Shown here piece by piece: positions 55,884 through 64,000 of a stretch of DNA of 64,000 nucleotides. Location of the stretch: NCBI RefSeq assembly GCF_016902615.1, contig NZ_JACJMB010000002.1, positions 62,001-126,000 of the forward strand, written 5' to 3'. The position numbers and the translations under genes were made by a program. The notes under the pieces were generated by a model that was not told where the DNA came from, made no database searches, and worked only from the letters and a program-made list of their open reading frames with translations. The stretch is from Collinsella tanakaei (lineage in GTDB: Bacteria; Actinomycetota; Coriobacteriia; Coriobacteriales; Coriobacteriaceae). Position 1 is the stretch's first letter; each line of letters begins with the position of its first letter.

Positions 55884-56293
55884 CGGCGATTCACTTTCAT
55901 GACCACGTCGCCGATCTGCACCTCATCGCCCTCGCGTAGCGTGGCGGGCTCAGCAAGCGGACGCCCGTTCACGAGCGTGCCGTTGAGCGAGTTCAAGTCC
56001 TCGATCACGAGCGCGGGACCCTGCAGCGAGAAGCGCGCATGGGAGGCCGACACGAAGGGCTCGTTGATGCAGATATCGGAACTGGGGGAGCGGCCGACGA
56101 TGACCGGGCCGAGCATGTCGACATGGATGCCGCGGATGCCGCGGGGGCCCTTGTCGACGTCGATGGTCCAGATGGCGGAGTCGCGGCGCTGACCGCGCAC
56201 GAGGCCCACGCCGGTCTTCATGACCGCGAACAGGAAGATGTACAGCAGGACAACCAGTACGATGCGGCCTGCAAACAAAATGAGGTCGATCAT
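55880..56293 (-). CDS. fhaB: FHA-domain protein FhaB (FipA-like)
   Basis: The 137-residue protein starts with a membrane segment (LFAGRIVLVVLLYIFLFAV), then an FHA domain: VIVGRSPSSDICINEPFVSASHARF, LNSLNGTLVNGRPL. FHA domains bind phosphothreonine peptides, so it links kinase output to the SEDS/PBP machine. It lies seven bases after FhaA and overlaps the phosphatase start. Confidence 0.92.
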   Translation of the reverse strand: MIDLILFAGRIVLVVLLYIFLFAVMKTGVGLVRGQRRDSAIWTIDVDKGPRGIRGIHVDMLGPVIVGRSPSSDICINEPFVSASHARFSLQGPALVIEDLNSLNGTLVNGRPLAEPATLREGDEVQIGDVVMKVNRR

Positions 56294-56300
56294 ATGAGGA

Positions 56301-57218
56301 TCATCCCCTGAACTCGAAGGTGCTGAGACCGAAGGTCAACAGGTCGCCGTTGCGCAGCGGGCAGCGCGTGATGCGGCGGTTGTTGACGAGGGTGCCGTTG
56401 GTGGAGTTGAGGTCCTCGATGGACCAGTCGGAACCGGTGTAGAGCAGCTCGGCGTGGCGGCGGCTGACGTTGGGGTCGCGCAGGACCACGTCGGCGGCGG
56501 CGCGCTCGCGGCCGACGATGCAGCGCGAGCCGCTGATGGGCAGCACGTCTCCCGTCACGACGTCCACGAGCTGGGCGAGCGGCGCGGCAGCGCGCTGCTG
56601 CGGGCGGGAGCTCGCCATGTTGGCGGCGATGCTCGCGCCGGCGCCGGCGGCCATCTGGGCGCGCGTGACGGTCTTGGGCACGGCGATGGGCTCGGGTTCG
56701 CTCGGGGCGAACGGATCGGAGACGGCGAACGGGTCGGGCTCGGCGGGTGCCGCCTGGCGGGCGGGTGCCGGAGCAGGACGCGGGTTCACGATGTTCATCT
56801 GGCCCGAGAGGCCCTTCTGATAGGCGCGCTCCTCCTCGTAGAGGCGGCCGAGGGTCGCGGCGTCGACGTTCTCCGCGAACACGGAGAAGCGCCCCGCCTT
56901 GAGCGAGGGGTCGATCATGAAGCGCACGAGCGGCTCGCCCACGAAGGTGTAGTGCTTCTTCTCGGCACTGGCCTTCACGAACTCGCTGACCTCGCGCGTG
57001 AGCTGCGGATAATAGGGAGCCATGAGGGGATCGTCCTCGTTGGCGATGAGGATGGTGTAGAGGGCGGGAGCCGTGTTGACGCCGTTGACCACCAGCGTCT
57101 GGTCCTCCATCTCGTGCGCCGCCTGGCGGGCAAGCTTCTTAAAGGAGAACGGGGAGCGGGCAGCGCCGAAGATACCCGCCACGTGGTCCTCGAAGGTGCT
57201 CAGGAAGTTCACGAACAA
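56301..57218 (-). CDS. fhaA: FHA-domain protein FhaA with DUF3662 N-terminus
   Basis: The start is TTG 57218, right after the kinase stop (TGATTG), with GGAG five bases upstream. The 305-residue protein has the FhaA_N domain (residues ~1-120, starting MFVNFLSTFEDHVAGIFG), a Pro/Ala-rich linker, and a C-terminal FHA domain with GRERAAADVVLRDPNVSRRHAEL and LNSTNGTLVNN. In Mycobacterium FhaA binds MviN and regulates wall synthesis at the pole. It is the second gene of this operon. Confidence 0.93.
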   Translation of the reverse strand: MFVNFLSTFEDHVAGIFGAARSPFSFKKLARQAAHEMEDQTLVVNGVNTAPALYTILIANEDDPLMAPYYPQLTREVSEFVKASAEKKHYTFVGEPLVRFMIDPSLKAGRFSVFAENVDAATLGRLYEEERAYQKGLSGQMNIVNPRPAPAPARQAAPAEPDPFAVSDPFAPSEPEPIAVPKTVTRAQMAAGAGASIAANMASSRPQQRAAAPLAQLVDVVTGDVLPISGSRCIVGRERAAADVVLRDPNVSRRHAELLYTGSDWSIEDLNSTNGTLVNNRRITRCPLRNGDLLTFGLSTFEFRG

Positions 57219-59081
57219 TCACACTCCGGTCGAACTTTTTCGATAGCCGAATAGGTACAGGTAAATCCAAACGATTATAGAGGATGCAATCCCGCATGCC
57301 GCTACCGTTGCGGCGCGCATGGGCGATAAGCTGGGAATTTCCATAGGGTATGCAAGAGCGAATCCGACGAGTGCCGCAGCTGCGGGCACGAGCGAGGCGA
57401 GCACGTAGCCCCCTGTTTTCGCAGCGTCTTGGTAGCGCTGCCAGGCGCGCGCGAGTACAGCCGAGGCCCCCATGGCGGCCGCGGCCCCGAGCGCGAGCGA
57501 GGCGAGCGAGGGCAGGTTCACGACGGCTTGGGCGGCCTCTGCGATGCCGAGCGCGCCCTCTGTCTGCCCGAGTACGGCCACGAGGCTGCCCAGGGCCCCG
57601 CCGAGGGCCACGGCGCTTGCAGCCGCGGGCCCCTGAGCGAGCAGGGCGGCGGCGGTGACGGCGAAGGGCATGGCGAGCACGGGGTCCCCCGCACCCGCGA
57701 AGAGCGCGGAGGCGATGACGAGCGCCGCCGAGGCGCCCGCGTCGAGGCGGCCCCAGACGAGCCACCACGCGCCGCCGAGGGCGAGCGCGAGCACGACGAC
57801 GGGCAGGGCGGCGAGCAGCGGGGTGCCCGCGAGCGCGGTCACGATCAGTCCCGTGATGACAAGGGCGGAGCCCATCTGGGGCGCCGCGCCGGCGGCCGCA
57901 CCGATCGCCGCGCCGGCGGCTCCGCGCGCCACGGCGGTGTCGGGGCCGACGAGGGCGAGCAGCGCCCAGCTCACGAAGGCGACGGAGAGTCCTGCGCCAA
58001 GCCCGGTGAGGATACGGCGGGCGTGCGGGGTTTGGCTGCCAAGATAGCCCTCCGTCGGGTCGAGCTCCCAGGTGCGCTCGGCGCGCCCGGGGGCCTCGGC
58101 ATCCTCATCGGCCTCGTCGGAGGTGAGGCGCGCGATCATGGTCGCAAGGCTCTTTCGGCCCTCGCGCGCGTGGCCGAGGCCCGCGAGCAAAAGGTCGCCG
58201 AAGGCGGCGACGCTGGTCATGCGGTCGCGCGGGCTGGGGGAGAGGGCGCAGAGCAGCGCCTCCTCGGTGTTCTCGGGGATATCGGGCAGCAGGTCGGACG
58301 GATAGAGCACGCCCTGCTCGATGCGGCTCTCGGAGTCCGCCGGCGTCGCCGCGCGAAACGGCGCGGTACCGCAGAGCGCCTCGTAGATGACGGCGGCGAG
58401 CGCGAAGATGTCGGTGCGCTCGTCGACCTCGTCGCCGCGGAGCTGCTCGGGGGGCATGTAGCCGATGGTGCCGCCGCGCGCCCCGCCGAAGCCGGCGGCG
58501 CTCGTGAGCGTCGCCATGCCGAAATCGGTCAGCTTCACGTGGCCGTTGCGGTCGATGAGCACGTTGGCGGGCTTGATGTCGAGGTGCAGCACGCCGTTTT
58601 CGTGGGCGAAGGTGAGCGCCTGCACGAGCGCGTCGGCGATGCAGGCTGCCTCGTCGTAGGTGAGCGAATGGCCGTCGACCTCGGCGAGGAACTCCTCGAG
58701 GCTCATGCCGTCGACGTACTCCATCACAAGGTACGCGTAGGCGGCGTCGTAGGTGAAGTCGATGACCGAGACGATGTTGGGGTGCTGGAGCATGCTCGCC
58801 GTGCGGGCCTCGGCGAGGGCGTCCGCGACGGTTTCCGCCGTCGTGCGCACGTCGGGCGAGGTGAGCGGGATGCGCTTGATGGCCACGCGCCGTTGCAGGC
58901 GGGAGTCGAGGCAGATCTCGACGCTGCCGAAGCCTCCTGCCGCCCGGGTCTCGAGCGGCCTATAGCGCCGCAGCAGGGCAGACGCCGTCGCGTCCGGGGC
59001 GGGAACCCGCTCGGGGACGGGGCGGCGCTCGAAAAAATCGAGTACGCGCGTGCGCTGTTGCGAAGGCGAGGTGTTGGGCAT
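57219..59081 (-). CDS. Ser/Thr kinase with multi-spanning C-terminal membrane domain
   Basis: ATG 59081 follows AAGGAAGCC. The 620-residue protein has a kinase domain (residues ~40-310) with RAAGGFGSVEI loop, VAIKRI Lys, LHLDIKPANVL and DFGMA. The catalytic loop has HLD rather than HRD, a non-RD kinase not needing activation-loop phosphorylation in the usual way. The C-terminal half (~370-620) has at least nine membrane segments, in contrast with the single anchor of PknA/PknB. It heads the operon, the place taken by pknA in other Actinobacteria. Confidence 0.9.
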   Translation of the reverse strand: MPNTSPSQQRTRVLDFFERRPVPERVPAPDATASALLRRYRPLETRAAGGFGSVEICLDSRLQRRVAIKRIPLTSPDVRTTAETVADALAEARTASMLQHPNIVSVIDFTYDAAYAYLVMEYVDGMSLEEFLAEVDGHSLTYDEAACIADALVQALTFAHENGVLHLDIKPANVLIDRNGHVKLTDFGMATLTSAAGFGGARGGTIGYMPPEQLRGDEVDERTDIFALAAVIYEALCGTAPFRAATPADSESRIEQGVLYPSDLLPDIPENTEEALLCALSPSPRDRMTSVAAFGDLLLAGLGHAREGRKSLATMIARLTSDEADEDAEAPGRAERTWELDPTEGYLGSQTPHARRILTGLGAGLSVAFVSWALLALVGPDTAVARGAAGAAIGAAAGAAPQMGSALVITGLIVTALAGTPLLAALPVVVLALALGGAWWLVWGRLDAGASAALVIASALFAGAGDPVLAMPFAVTAAALLAQGPAAASAVALGGALGSLVAVLGQTEGALGIAEAAQAVVNLPSLASLALGAAAAMGASAVLARAWQRYQDAAKTGGYVLASLVPAAAALVGFALAYPMEIPSLSPMRAATVAACGIASSIIVWIYLYLFGYRKSSTGV

Positions 59082-59139
59082 GGCTTCCTTGGTGCGTTAA
59101 TGGTATGAGTGGATTGCCGTATTCGCCTATGGTACCACG

Positions 59140-59160
59140 TGTCCTCATTGGGGACGGGTA
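59140..59160. repeat. Dispersed repeat unit, one-mismatch copy
   Basis: TGTCCTCATTGGGGACGGGTA is the same unit as at 7400, 18215 and 22242 with one base changed. It lies in the divergent region between the kinase operon and the small gene at 59281, where nothing else is seen. Confidence 0.6.
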
Positions 59161-59280
59161 TCCAGGTGCCATCTCGTCTCCTTTAGGTTCAGGCGGCGCG
59201 GGTCCTGCGGGCACGGGCGCCTTGCGGGAGGCGCGGCGCGTATCATATGCAGCGGTTTTGAAGCGATGAAGGAGGTTGCC

Positions 59281-59475
59281 GTGGACGATTCCGAGCGCCT
59301 TTGCGCATATGACGCCTTTGCGGAGGACGTGCGGCGCGAGCATGCCGAGATCGAGGCGAAGATGGATGAGCTCAAGGCGGCGGGCAAGGTGAAATCCGCC
59401 ACGTACCGGCATCTGTTCGCCGCGCGGATCACCTTGAAAGATATCGAGCGGCGCCTGCGCGAGCACGGCCTGTAG
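59281..59475 (+). CDS. Small helical protein of unknown function
   Basis: The start GTG 59281 follows AAGGAGGTTGCC, a near-perfect site; the ATG at 59266 lies within it. The 64-residue product is highly charged and helical (DAFAEDVRREHAEIEAKMDEL, then LKDIERRLREHGL). It has no membrane segment. It is followed by a hairpin and dnaX. A role with the replication or recombination genes downstream is possible, but no motif supports it. Confidence 0.75.
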   Translation: MDDSERLCAYDAFAEDVRREHAEIEAKMDELKAAGKVKSATYRHLFAARITLKDIERRLREHGL

Positions 59476-59481
59476 GAGCTG

Positions 59482-59513
59482 CCCGCTCGGGCGCCGGGCG
59501 GCGCCCGAGCGGG
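59482..59513. other. Hairpin upstream of dnaX
   Basis: A 14-bp stem, CCCGCTCGGGCGCC with GGCGCCCGAGCGGG, has a GGGC-type tip. No T-run follows; TATCAT after it may be a dnaX -10 box. It may be a weak terminator for the small gene. Confidence 0.55.
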
Positions 59514-59556
59514 TATCATGGGGTGCAACCGATTCGCGTGAAGGGAACGAAGCTCC

Positions 59557-62193
59557 ATGGAGTCGCTGTACCGGAAATATCGCCCGCTCACCTTCGAGAG
59601 TGTCGTGGGCCAGCAGCATATCGTGTCGACGCTCGAGCATGCGGTGGCGGAGGGGCGCCTTTCGCACGCCTATCTGTTCTGCGGCCCGCGCGGTACGGGC
59701 AAGACGACCATGGCGCGCATCCTCGCCAAGGCCCTTCTGTGCGAGCACGCCGATGCGGCCCGTGCGCAGGGGGCGAGCGGCTGCATGCCCGATGGCACAT
59801 GTCCGGAGTGCGAGGCCATCGCCGCCGGTACGCACCCGGACGTCTACGAGCTCGACGCCGCGTCGCGCACGGGCGTCGACAGCGTGCGCGAGGAGATCAT
59901 CAGCTCGGTGAACTTCGCCCCGGTGCGCGGCGCGTACAAGGTCTACATCATCGACGAGGTCCACATGCTCACGGCGGCGGCGTTCAACGCGTTGCTGAAG
60001 ACGCTCGAGGAGCCGCCGAGCCACGTGGTCTTCATCCTGTGCACGACCGACCCGCAGAAGATCCTCGAGACGATCCTCTCGCGCTGCCAGCGCTTCGACT
60101 TCCACCGCATCTCCAACGAGGACATTGTGGGACGCTTGCGCTACATCTGCGAGCAGGAGGGATTTGACGCGGACGACGAGGCGCTCGAGATCGTGGCGCG
60201 CCACGCGCGCGGCGGCATGCGCGACGCCCTCTCGACGCTCGAGCAGCTGTCGGTGTTCGGCGACGGCGCCGTTCGGGTGGACGATGCCCGGGCGCTGCTC
60301 GGCGAGGTGGCGGGCACGGTGCTGGCGCAGTTTGCGACGGCCATCGCCGCGCGCGATGTGGCCGGGCTGTTCGCGATGGTCCGCGCGCAGGCGGACGAGG
60401 GCAACGACCTGCTCGAGTTCACGCGCGACCTCGTGGCGCACGTGCGCGACGTGTACACCGCCTGCGTGGCGGGCGACCGCGCCGAGCTGTTCGACGGAAC
60501 GCCCGATGAGGTCGCGGCGCTCGTGGAGGAGGCTTCCCGCTTCGAGGGAGCGGACCGCTTGGCACGGGTGCTCACGGTGCTGGACGACGCCGCCATCGAG
60601 ATGCGCGGCGCTTCCGACGCGCGCCTCGTGCTCGAGATCGCCTGCACGCGCCTGGCGCGCCCGGAAAGCGACCTGTCGCTCGAGGCCCTATCCGAGCGGC
60701 TCGACCGCATCGAGGCCCAGCTCGCGGCCGGCGTCCCGAGTGCCCCGCTCGATGCCGCGAGCATCGCGGCGCTGACCGGCGCGAAGACGCCGGCCCCGCG
60801 CGCAACGAGTCAGGGCGAGCCCGCGGGCACGCAGAGGGCAGCTGCTCCCGCGGCCCCGGCGGGTGCCGCTGCGCCTCCGTGGTCTCAGCCGAAGACGGCG
60901 CCGCGTCAGCAGCCGGCCGCATCGTCGAGTACGCCGCGTCCCGCCGACGCGCCTGCGCCGGCGGCAGGCACCGAGAAGCGGCCCGCTCCCGCAGCGCCGC
61001 TCGCTTCCGCTGAGCGGACGGATACCGCCCCGGCTCCTGCCGAGCAGAAGGGCGCTGCCGCCCCGGCGGTTTCGGCAACCCCGATTGCTCCGGTGACGCA
61101 GCAGGCGCCCGCTTCGCCCGAGGCGCCCGCCCCCGCAGCGCCCAAGGCGCCCGCGGCATCCACTCCCCAGGATGAGCCGGTTGCCGCAAGCGTCCCGTCT
61201 GAGGCCGTGGCCGATGCAGGCGAGCTGCAGCGCAGGTGGGCCGAGGTCGTGAAGCGCGTCACGGCCGCCCAGGCGTCGCGCGGCGCGCTGCTGCAGTCGT
61301 CGCGCGCGAAGTCCGACGACGGGTCGCGGCTGGTCGTCGGATTCCCCAAGGGGTCGAACTTCGCCATCAAGATGCTCGGCCGAGCCGATTCCCACGAGCT
61401 GATCATGCCGATCGTCGCCGCGGTGTTCGGCTCTCGTGCCGTGGACTACGTGATGGACGGCGGGGCGCCGTCCCAGCAACAGGCTGCTGCCACCGCGCCC
61501 GCAGCGCAGCCGGCGCAGCGTTCGGCCGAACCCGCCCGGCCTGTTCAGGCGACGGCACCGGCGGCATCCGGTGCCTCGCCGCGCCAAGCCGCCGCGCCGC
61601 AGCCGGTAACTCCGGTTCCCGCCGCGACCCCCGCACCCGCTTCGGCGTCGGCGACGGTGCCGGCCGCGTCTGATGCGGCGCCCGCTTCGGCGCCGACGTC
61701 GCCCGTCCCCGCAGCAGCTGCGCCCACGGCCGCGCCCAATCTCGCCGCCGGTCCCGGCGCAGCTCCCACGCCTGCCGCCCAGGCAGCGCCCGCGCAGGTG
61801 CCGGCGCCTGAGACCGCGCCCGCGGTCGACGAGGTCAGCGGGCCCACGATCGTGCCCGAGCCGGATATCGAGGCGGACCGTCGCGCCTGGGAGGACGAGC
61901 AGGTCCCCTATGACGATGCGGCCATCGCGGCCTACGAGGACGAGGAGCTGCCTCCCTTCGACGTGCCCGCCGACATGCCGGCAGTCCCCGTTGCGGCTCC
62001 CGTCGCGCCCGCGCCCACGCCTGCCGCCAAGGCGCCCGCACGCTCGGCTGCCCCTCTGGGCGCCGCGCCGTGGGCCGGCGCGCCCACGCCTGCCTCCGAG
62101 GAGACCCAGGTCCCCCAGAGCGAGGAGGAGGCGAAGGAGATGCTGAGCAGCATCTTCGGCAACGTCGTCTTCAAGGACGCGTCTCAGGAGTAG
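59557..62193 (+). CDS. dnaX: DNA polymerase III subunit gamma/tau
   Basis: ATG 59557 follows GAAGGGAACG. The 878-residue protein has the clamp-loader AAA+ domain (residues ~1-370): YRKYRPLTFESVVGQ, GPRGTGKTTMAR, zinc-binding Cys around CMPDGTCPECEA, and DEVHMLTAAAFNALLKTLEEPP. Residues ~400-545 and ~650-800 are long Ala/Pro-rich tracts that separate a folded tau-like segment (LQRRWAEVVKRVTAAQASRGALLQ) and an acidic tail. It is longer than E. coli tau (643 residues). It loads the beta clamp at the replication fork. Confidence 0.96.
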   Translation: MESLYRKYRPLTFESVVGQQHIVSTLEHAVAEGRLSHAYLFCGPRGTGKTTMARILAKALLCEHADAARAQGASGCMPDGTCPECEAIAAGTHPDVYELDAASRTGVDSVREEIISSVNFAPVRGAYKVYIIDEVHMLTAAAFNALLKTLEEPPSHVVFILCTTDPQKILETILSRCQRFDFHRISNEDIVGRLRYICEQEGFDADDEALEIVARHARGGMRDALSTLEQLSVFGDGAVRVDDARALLGEVAGTVLAQFATAIAARDVAGLFAMVRAQADEGNDLLEFTRDLVAHVRDVYTACVAGDRAELFDGTPDEVAALVEEASRFEGADRLARVLTVLDDAAIEMRGASDARLVLEIACTRLARPESDLSLEALSERLDRIEAQLAAGVPSAPLDAASIAALTGAKTPAPRATSQGEPAGTQRAAAPAAPAGAAAPPWSQPKTAPRQQPAASSSTPRPADAPAPAAGTEKRPAPAAPLASAERTDTAPAPAEQKGAAAPAVSATPIAPVTQQAPASPEAPAPAAPKAPAASTPQDEPVAASVPSEAVADAGELQRRWAEVVKRVTAAQASRGALLQSSRAKSDDGSRLVVGFPKGSNFAIKMLGRADSHELIMPIVAAVFGSRAVDYVMDGGAPSQQQAAATAPAAQPAQRSAEPARPVQATAPAASGASPRQAAAPQPVTPVPAATPAPASASATVPAASDAAPASAPTSPVPAAAAPTAAPNLAAGPGAAPTPAAQAAPAQVPAPETAPAVDEVSGPTIVPEPDIEADRRAWEDEQVPYDDAAIAAYEDEELPPFDVPADMPAVPVAAPVAPAPTPAAKAPARSAAPLGAAPWAGAPTPASEETQVPQSEEEAKEMLSSIFGNVVFKDASQE

Positions 62194-62349
62194 GCGGGCG
62201 AGCCCCCGCAATCCCTGACCGTCCGGGTGAACCCGCGCAGGCGCATGGAGGTTTTCAGACCCCGTGCGCCCGCGTGCGCGCATGGTACGATAGCGGACGG
62301 AAAAATCGAGATGCCGCGCTTGCGCGGCCGACGACATCGAGGAGGCCCC

Positions 62350-62670
62350 ATGGCCAATATCAACATGCAGCAGATGATGAAGCAGGCCCGCAAGATGCAG
62401 GAGCAGCTCGCCGCGGCCCAGGAGAACCTCGAGGCCACGAACGTCGAGGCCAGCGCCGGCGGCGGCATGGTCAAGGTTGTCGTGAACGGCAGCATGCAGC
62501 TCGAGTCCATCACCATCGATCCCGAGGCGCTCGACCCCGAGGACGTGGAGATGCTGCAGGACATGATCGTCGCCGCGGTGAACGAGGGCGTGCGCCAGGT
62601 GACCGAGATCGCCCACAAGCAGATGGGCTCCATCACCGGCGGCCTCAACATCCCGGGCATGCCGTTCTAA
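62350..62670 (+). CDS. ybaB: YbaB/EbfC nucleoid-associated protein
   Basis: ATG 62350 follows GAGGAGG; an earlier ATG at 62227 begins an unsupported extension. The 106-residue protein begins MANINMQQMMKQARKMQE and has the core EASAGGGMVKVVVNG and ITIDPEALDPEDVEMLQD of the family. Members dimerise and bind DNA. Its place between dnaX and recR is conserved in most bacteria. Confidence 0.95.
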   Translation: MANINMQQMMKQARKMQEQLAAAQENLEATNVEASAGGGMVKVVVNGSMQLESITIDPEALDPEDVEMLQDMIVAAVNEGVRQVTEIAHKQMGSITGGLNIPGMPF

Positions 62671-62711
62671 GACGGCTGTGCGGGAATCTCATCCCGCATG
62701 CAAGGTGAACC

Positions 62712-63308
62712 ATGAGCGCGGACCGCAGTCTACAGATTCTTCTCGATGAGCTGGGCAGGCTTCCGGGTATCGGCCCGAAGTCAGCCCAGCGCATCGCCTA
62801 CTACCTGCTGGAGGCAGACGCCGAGGAGGCGCGCCGGCTGGCCGACGCCATCCTCGCGGTGAAGGCGCAGGTCCATTTCTGCAGCCGCTGCTTCAACTAT
62901 GCGACGGACGACGAGTGCGCCATCTGCGAGGACATGAGCCGCGACCGCACCCGCATCTGCGTGGTCTCCGAGCCACGCGACGTGACGGCCATCGAGCGCA
63001 CGGGCAGCTACCGCGGCCTCTACCACGTGCTCGGCGGCGTCATCAGCCCCATCGACAAGATTGGGCCCGAGCAGCTCCACGTCCGCGAGCTGCTGGCGCG
63101 CCTGGGCGCCGAGGACATCCAGGAGGTCATCATCGCCACGAACCCCAACATCGAGGGCGAGACGACGGCGAGCTATCTCGCGCGCATCATCAAACCGCTC
63201 GGTGTGGCGGTGAGCCGTCTGGCGAGCGGCCTTCCCGTGGGCGGTGACCTCGAGTACGCCGACGAGCTCACGCTGGGGCGCGCCATCGAGGCCCGCCGCG
63301 CCCTGTAG
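62712..63308 (+). CDS. recR: Recombination mediator protein RecR
   Basis: ATG 62712 follows AAGGTGA. The 198-residue protein has the N-terminal helix-hairpin-helix [17 protein letters not shown], a C4 zinc finger ([16 protein letters not shown]), a Toprim domain ([27 protein letters not shown]), and a Walker-B-like C-terminal [29 protein letters not shown]. With RecO it helps RecA load on gaps. It ends the dnaX-ybaB-recR cluster. Confidence 0.96.
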   Translation: MSADRSLQILLDELGRLPGIGPKSAQRIAYYLLEADAEEARRLADAILAVKAQVHFCSRCFNYATDDECAICEDMSRDRTRICVVSEPRDVTAIERTGSYRGLYHVLGGVISPIDKIGPEQLHVRELLARLGAEDIQEVIIATNPNIEGETTASYLARIIKPLGVAVSRLASGLPVGGDLEYADELTLGRAIEARRAL

Positions 63309-63472
63309 GGGCGGCGCCGCCCACTGAACGGGCGCTTGCGCGCAGATACTCCCTTATCTACGTAATGAGTGCGCGCGCGATGTTCCGGTCGTGTGCCCGT
63401 CCTCATTCGTGCCAATATGCTTCCATTCGCTCCGCGGGTGTCGCGCACGCTGGCGAGAGGAAGGGGCACATC

Positions 63473-63919
63473 GTGAGCGAGACCGCGAAAGACGCACGCG
63501 TCGGCAAGCTCGTGTGCAAACTCATGGTTGCGTTCGTCCTGTTCGCGCTCGTGGCCATCGCGCTGTCCGCCGCGTTCATCTACACCAGCGTGCGGAGCAC
63601 CTACCTGGACACCCAAGCGGATCGTCTGGCGCAGCTGGCGGACCATGCCGGCGCTTCGGCCTCCCAAAACGGCTACGACGCTGGCGACGACCTGCCCGCA
63701 TGGCTCGAGATGGACGATATCATCGGCCGCGACGTCTCCTACAACGAGTTCGTGGCAGAGCAGCAGGAAGCAATCGATGCCTACAACAGCCTGGTAGAGC
63801 GCTACAACGCCGCCGAGGAGGCAGGGGACGCGAGCACGACCGCAGCGGACGGCACCTATGAGGAGCTTATGGAGCGCGGCGGCCTGTTCGCCTCGCTCGT
63901 CGCCCGCCAGCAGGCGTAG
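63473..63919 (+). CDS. Single-pass membrane protein with helical outer domain
   Basis: The probable start is GTG 63473 (VSETAKDARVGKLVCKLMV), with AAGGGG eight bases upstream; an open extension to ATG 63365 has no site and is shadow-like. The 148-residue product has one membrane segment (LMVAFVLFALVAIALSAAFIY, residues ~14-35), then a ~110-residue polar, helical exterior domain ending RQQA. It resembles the N-terminal sensor half of chemoreceptor- or kinase-like proteins, but no cytoplasmic output domain follows. It may be a truncated sensor or a partner of a gene that starts beyond the window. Confidence 0.6.
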   Translation: MSETAKDARVGKLVCKLMVAFVLFALVAIALSAAFIYTSVRSTYLDTQADRLAQLADHAGASASQNGYDAGDDLPAWLEMDDIIGRDVSYNEFVAEQQEAIDAYNSLVERYNAAEEAGDASTTAADGTYEELMERGGLFASLVARQQA

Positions 63920-63975
63920 CCATGCGGATGTGAAGCGTGCGGTGCCGGGACGCGGCCCCGACGGGGAAAGGCGGT

Positions 63976-64000
63976 GTGTCCCTGCTGTTCTTTTTCTGGC
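63976..64000 (+). CDS. Possible start of a hydrophobic protein, cut by the window end
   Basis: GTG 63976 follows GGGGAAAGG and reads VSLLFFFW to the window edge. A membrane segment at the start is suggested, but the frame is too short to judge. Confidence 0.25.

Overview
The window is high-GC DNA with dense, short-spaced operons. The gene content points to an Actinomycetota genome of class Coriobacteriia, most likely Collinsella or a close gut relative. This is inferred from the actinobacterial Ser/Thr kinase-FHA-phosphatase-SEDS/PBP cluster, the dnaX-ybaB-recR cluster, the fermentative and host-associated gene set, and overall codon character; no 16S gene is present.

Layout. 1-2.1 kb: the 3' part of a tyrosine recombinase gene at the edge of an integrated element, abutting a membrane-bound XRE regulator that has lost its start. 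2.3-7.4 kb: two large repeat-built permeases and an ABC ATPase. 7.5-12.3 kb: a small conserved protein, then a MarR-controlled heterodimeric ABC exporter. 12.3-20.6 kb: quinone reductase, two tandem esterases, DedA, cysE, ilvE, an SLH-anchored secreted protein, and an 780-base gene-free stretch holding two palindromic elements. 20.6-23.1 kb: a polar amino acid ABC importer whose three genes are separated by an internal terminator and by a perfect 44-bp hairpin. 23.2-27.4 kb: ptsH, pyrE, a lipoprotein, and a CstA-type transporter behind an Ile-rich leader peptide and attenuator. 27.5-30.4 kb: an eroded patch with a truncated UxaA remnant, an orphan Toprim (JetD-like) protein, att-like repeats and tRNA-Gln. 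30.4-38 kb: a peptidoglycan-binding protein, a two-component system with a small membrane protein, a prenyl synthase and galE. 36.8-43.3 kb: a LacI repressor divergent from an ebgA/ebgC-like beta-galactosidase pair with two operators, then an amino acid permease. 43.4-49 kb: a coiled-coil CHAP-type wall hydrolase, a one-polypeptide ECF transporter core (A1-A2-T) and murB. 49-59.1 kb (minus strand): kinase, FhaA, FhaB, PstP, a RodA-PBP fusion and PknB, in one tightly coupled operon for growth control of the wall. 59.3-64 kb: a small helical protein, dnaX, ybaB, recR, and a membrane-anchored protein.

How the genes work together. Several units deal with amino acid and peptide supply: the SBP/permease/ATPase importer, the CstA-type carrier with an Ile-codon leader, the APC permease, ilvE and cysE. 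Sugar use is represented by HPr, GalE and the EbgA/EbgC pair. Cell wall growth is covered by MurB, the CHAP protein and the ten-kilobase kinase/SEDS-PBP operon.

The most notable non-coding signals are a three-copy family of 138-149 base elements bounded by the inverted repeat CCTACTTTCAGTACTTTTT (near 13.0, 27.5 and 45.0 kb), a dispersed TGTCCTCATCGGGGACGGG repeat (four sites, one of them a perfect 44-bp palindrome inside an operon), and the Ile leader/attenuator ahead of the CstA gene. No CRISPR array, rRNA or complete insertion sequence was seen.
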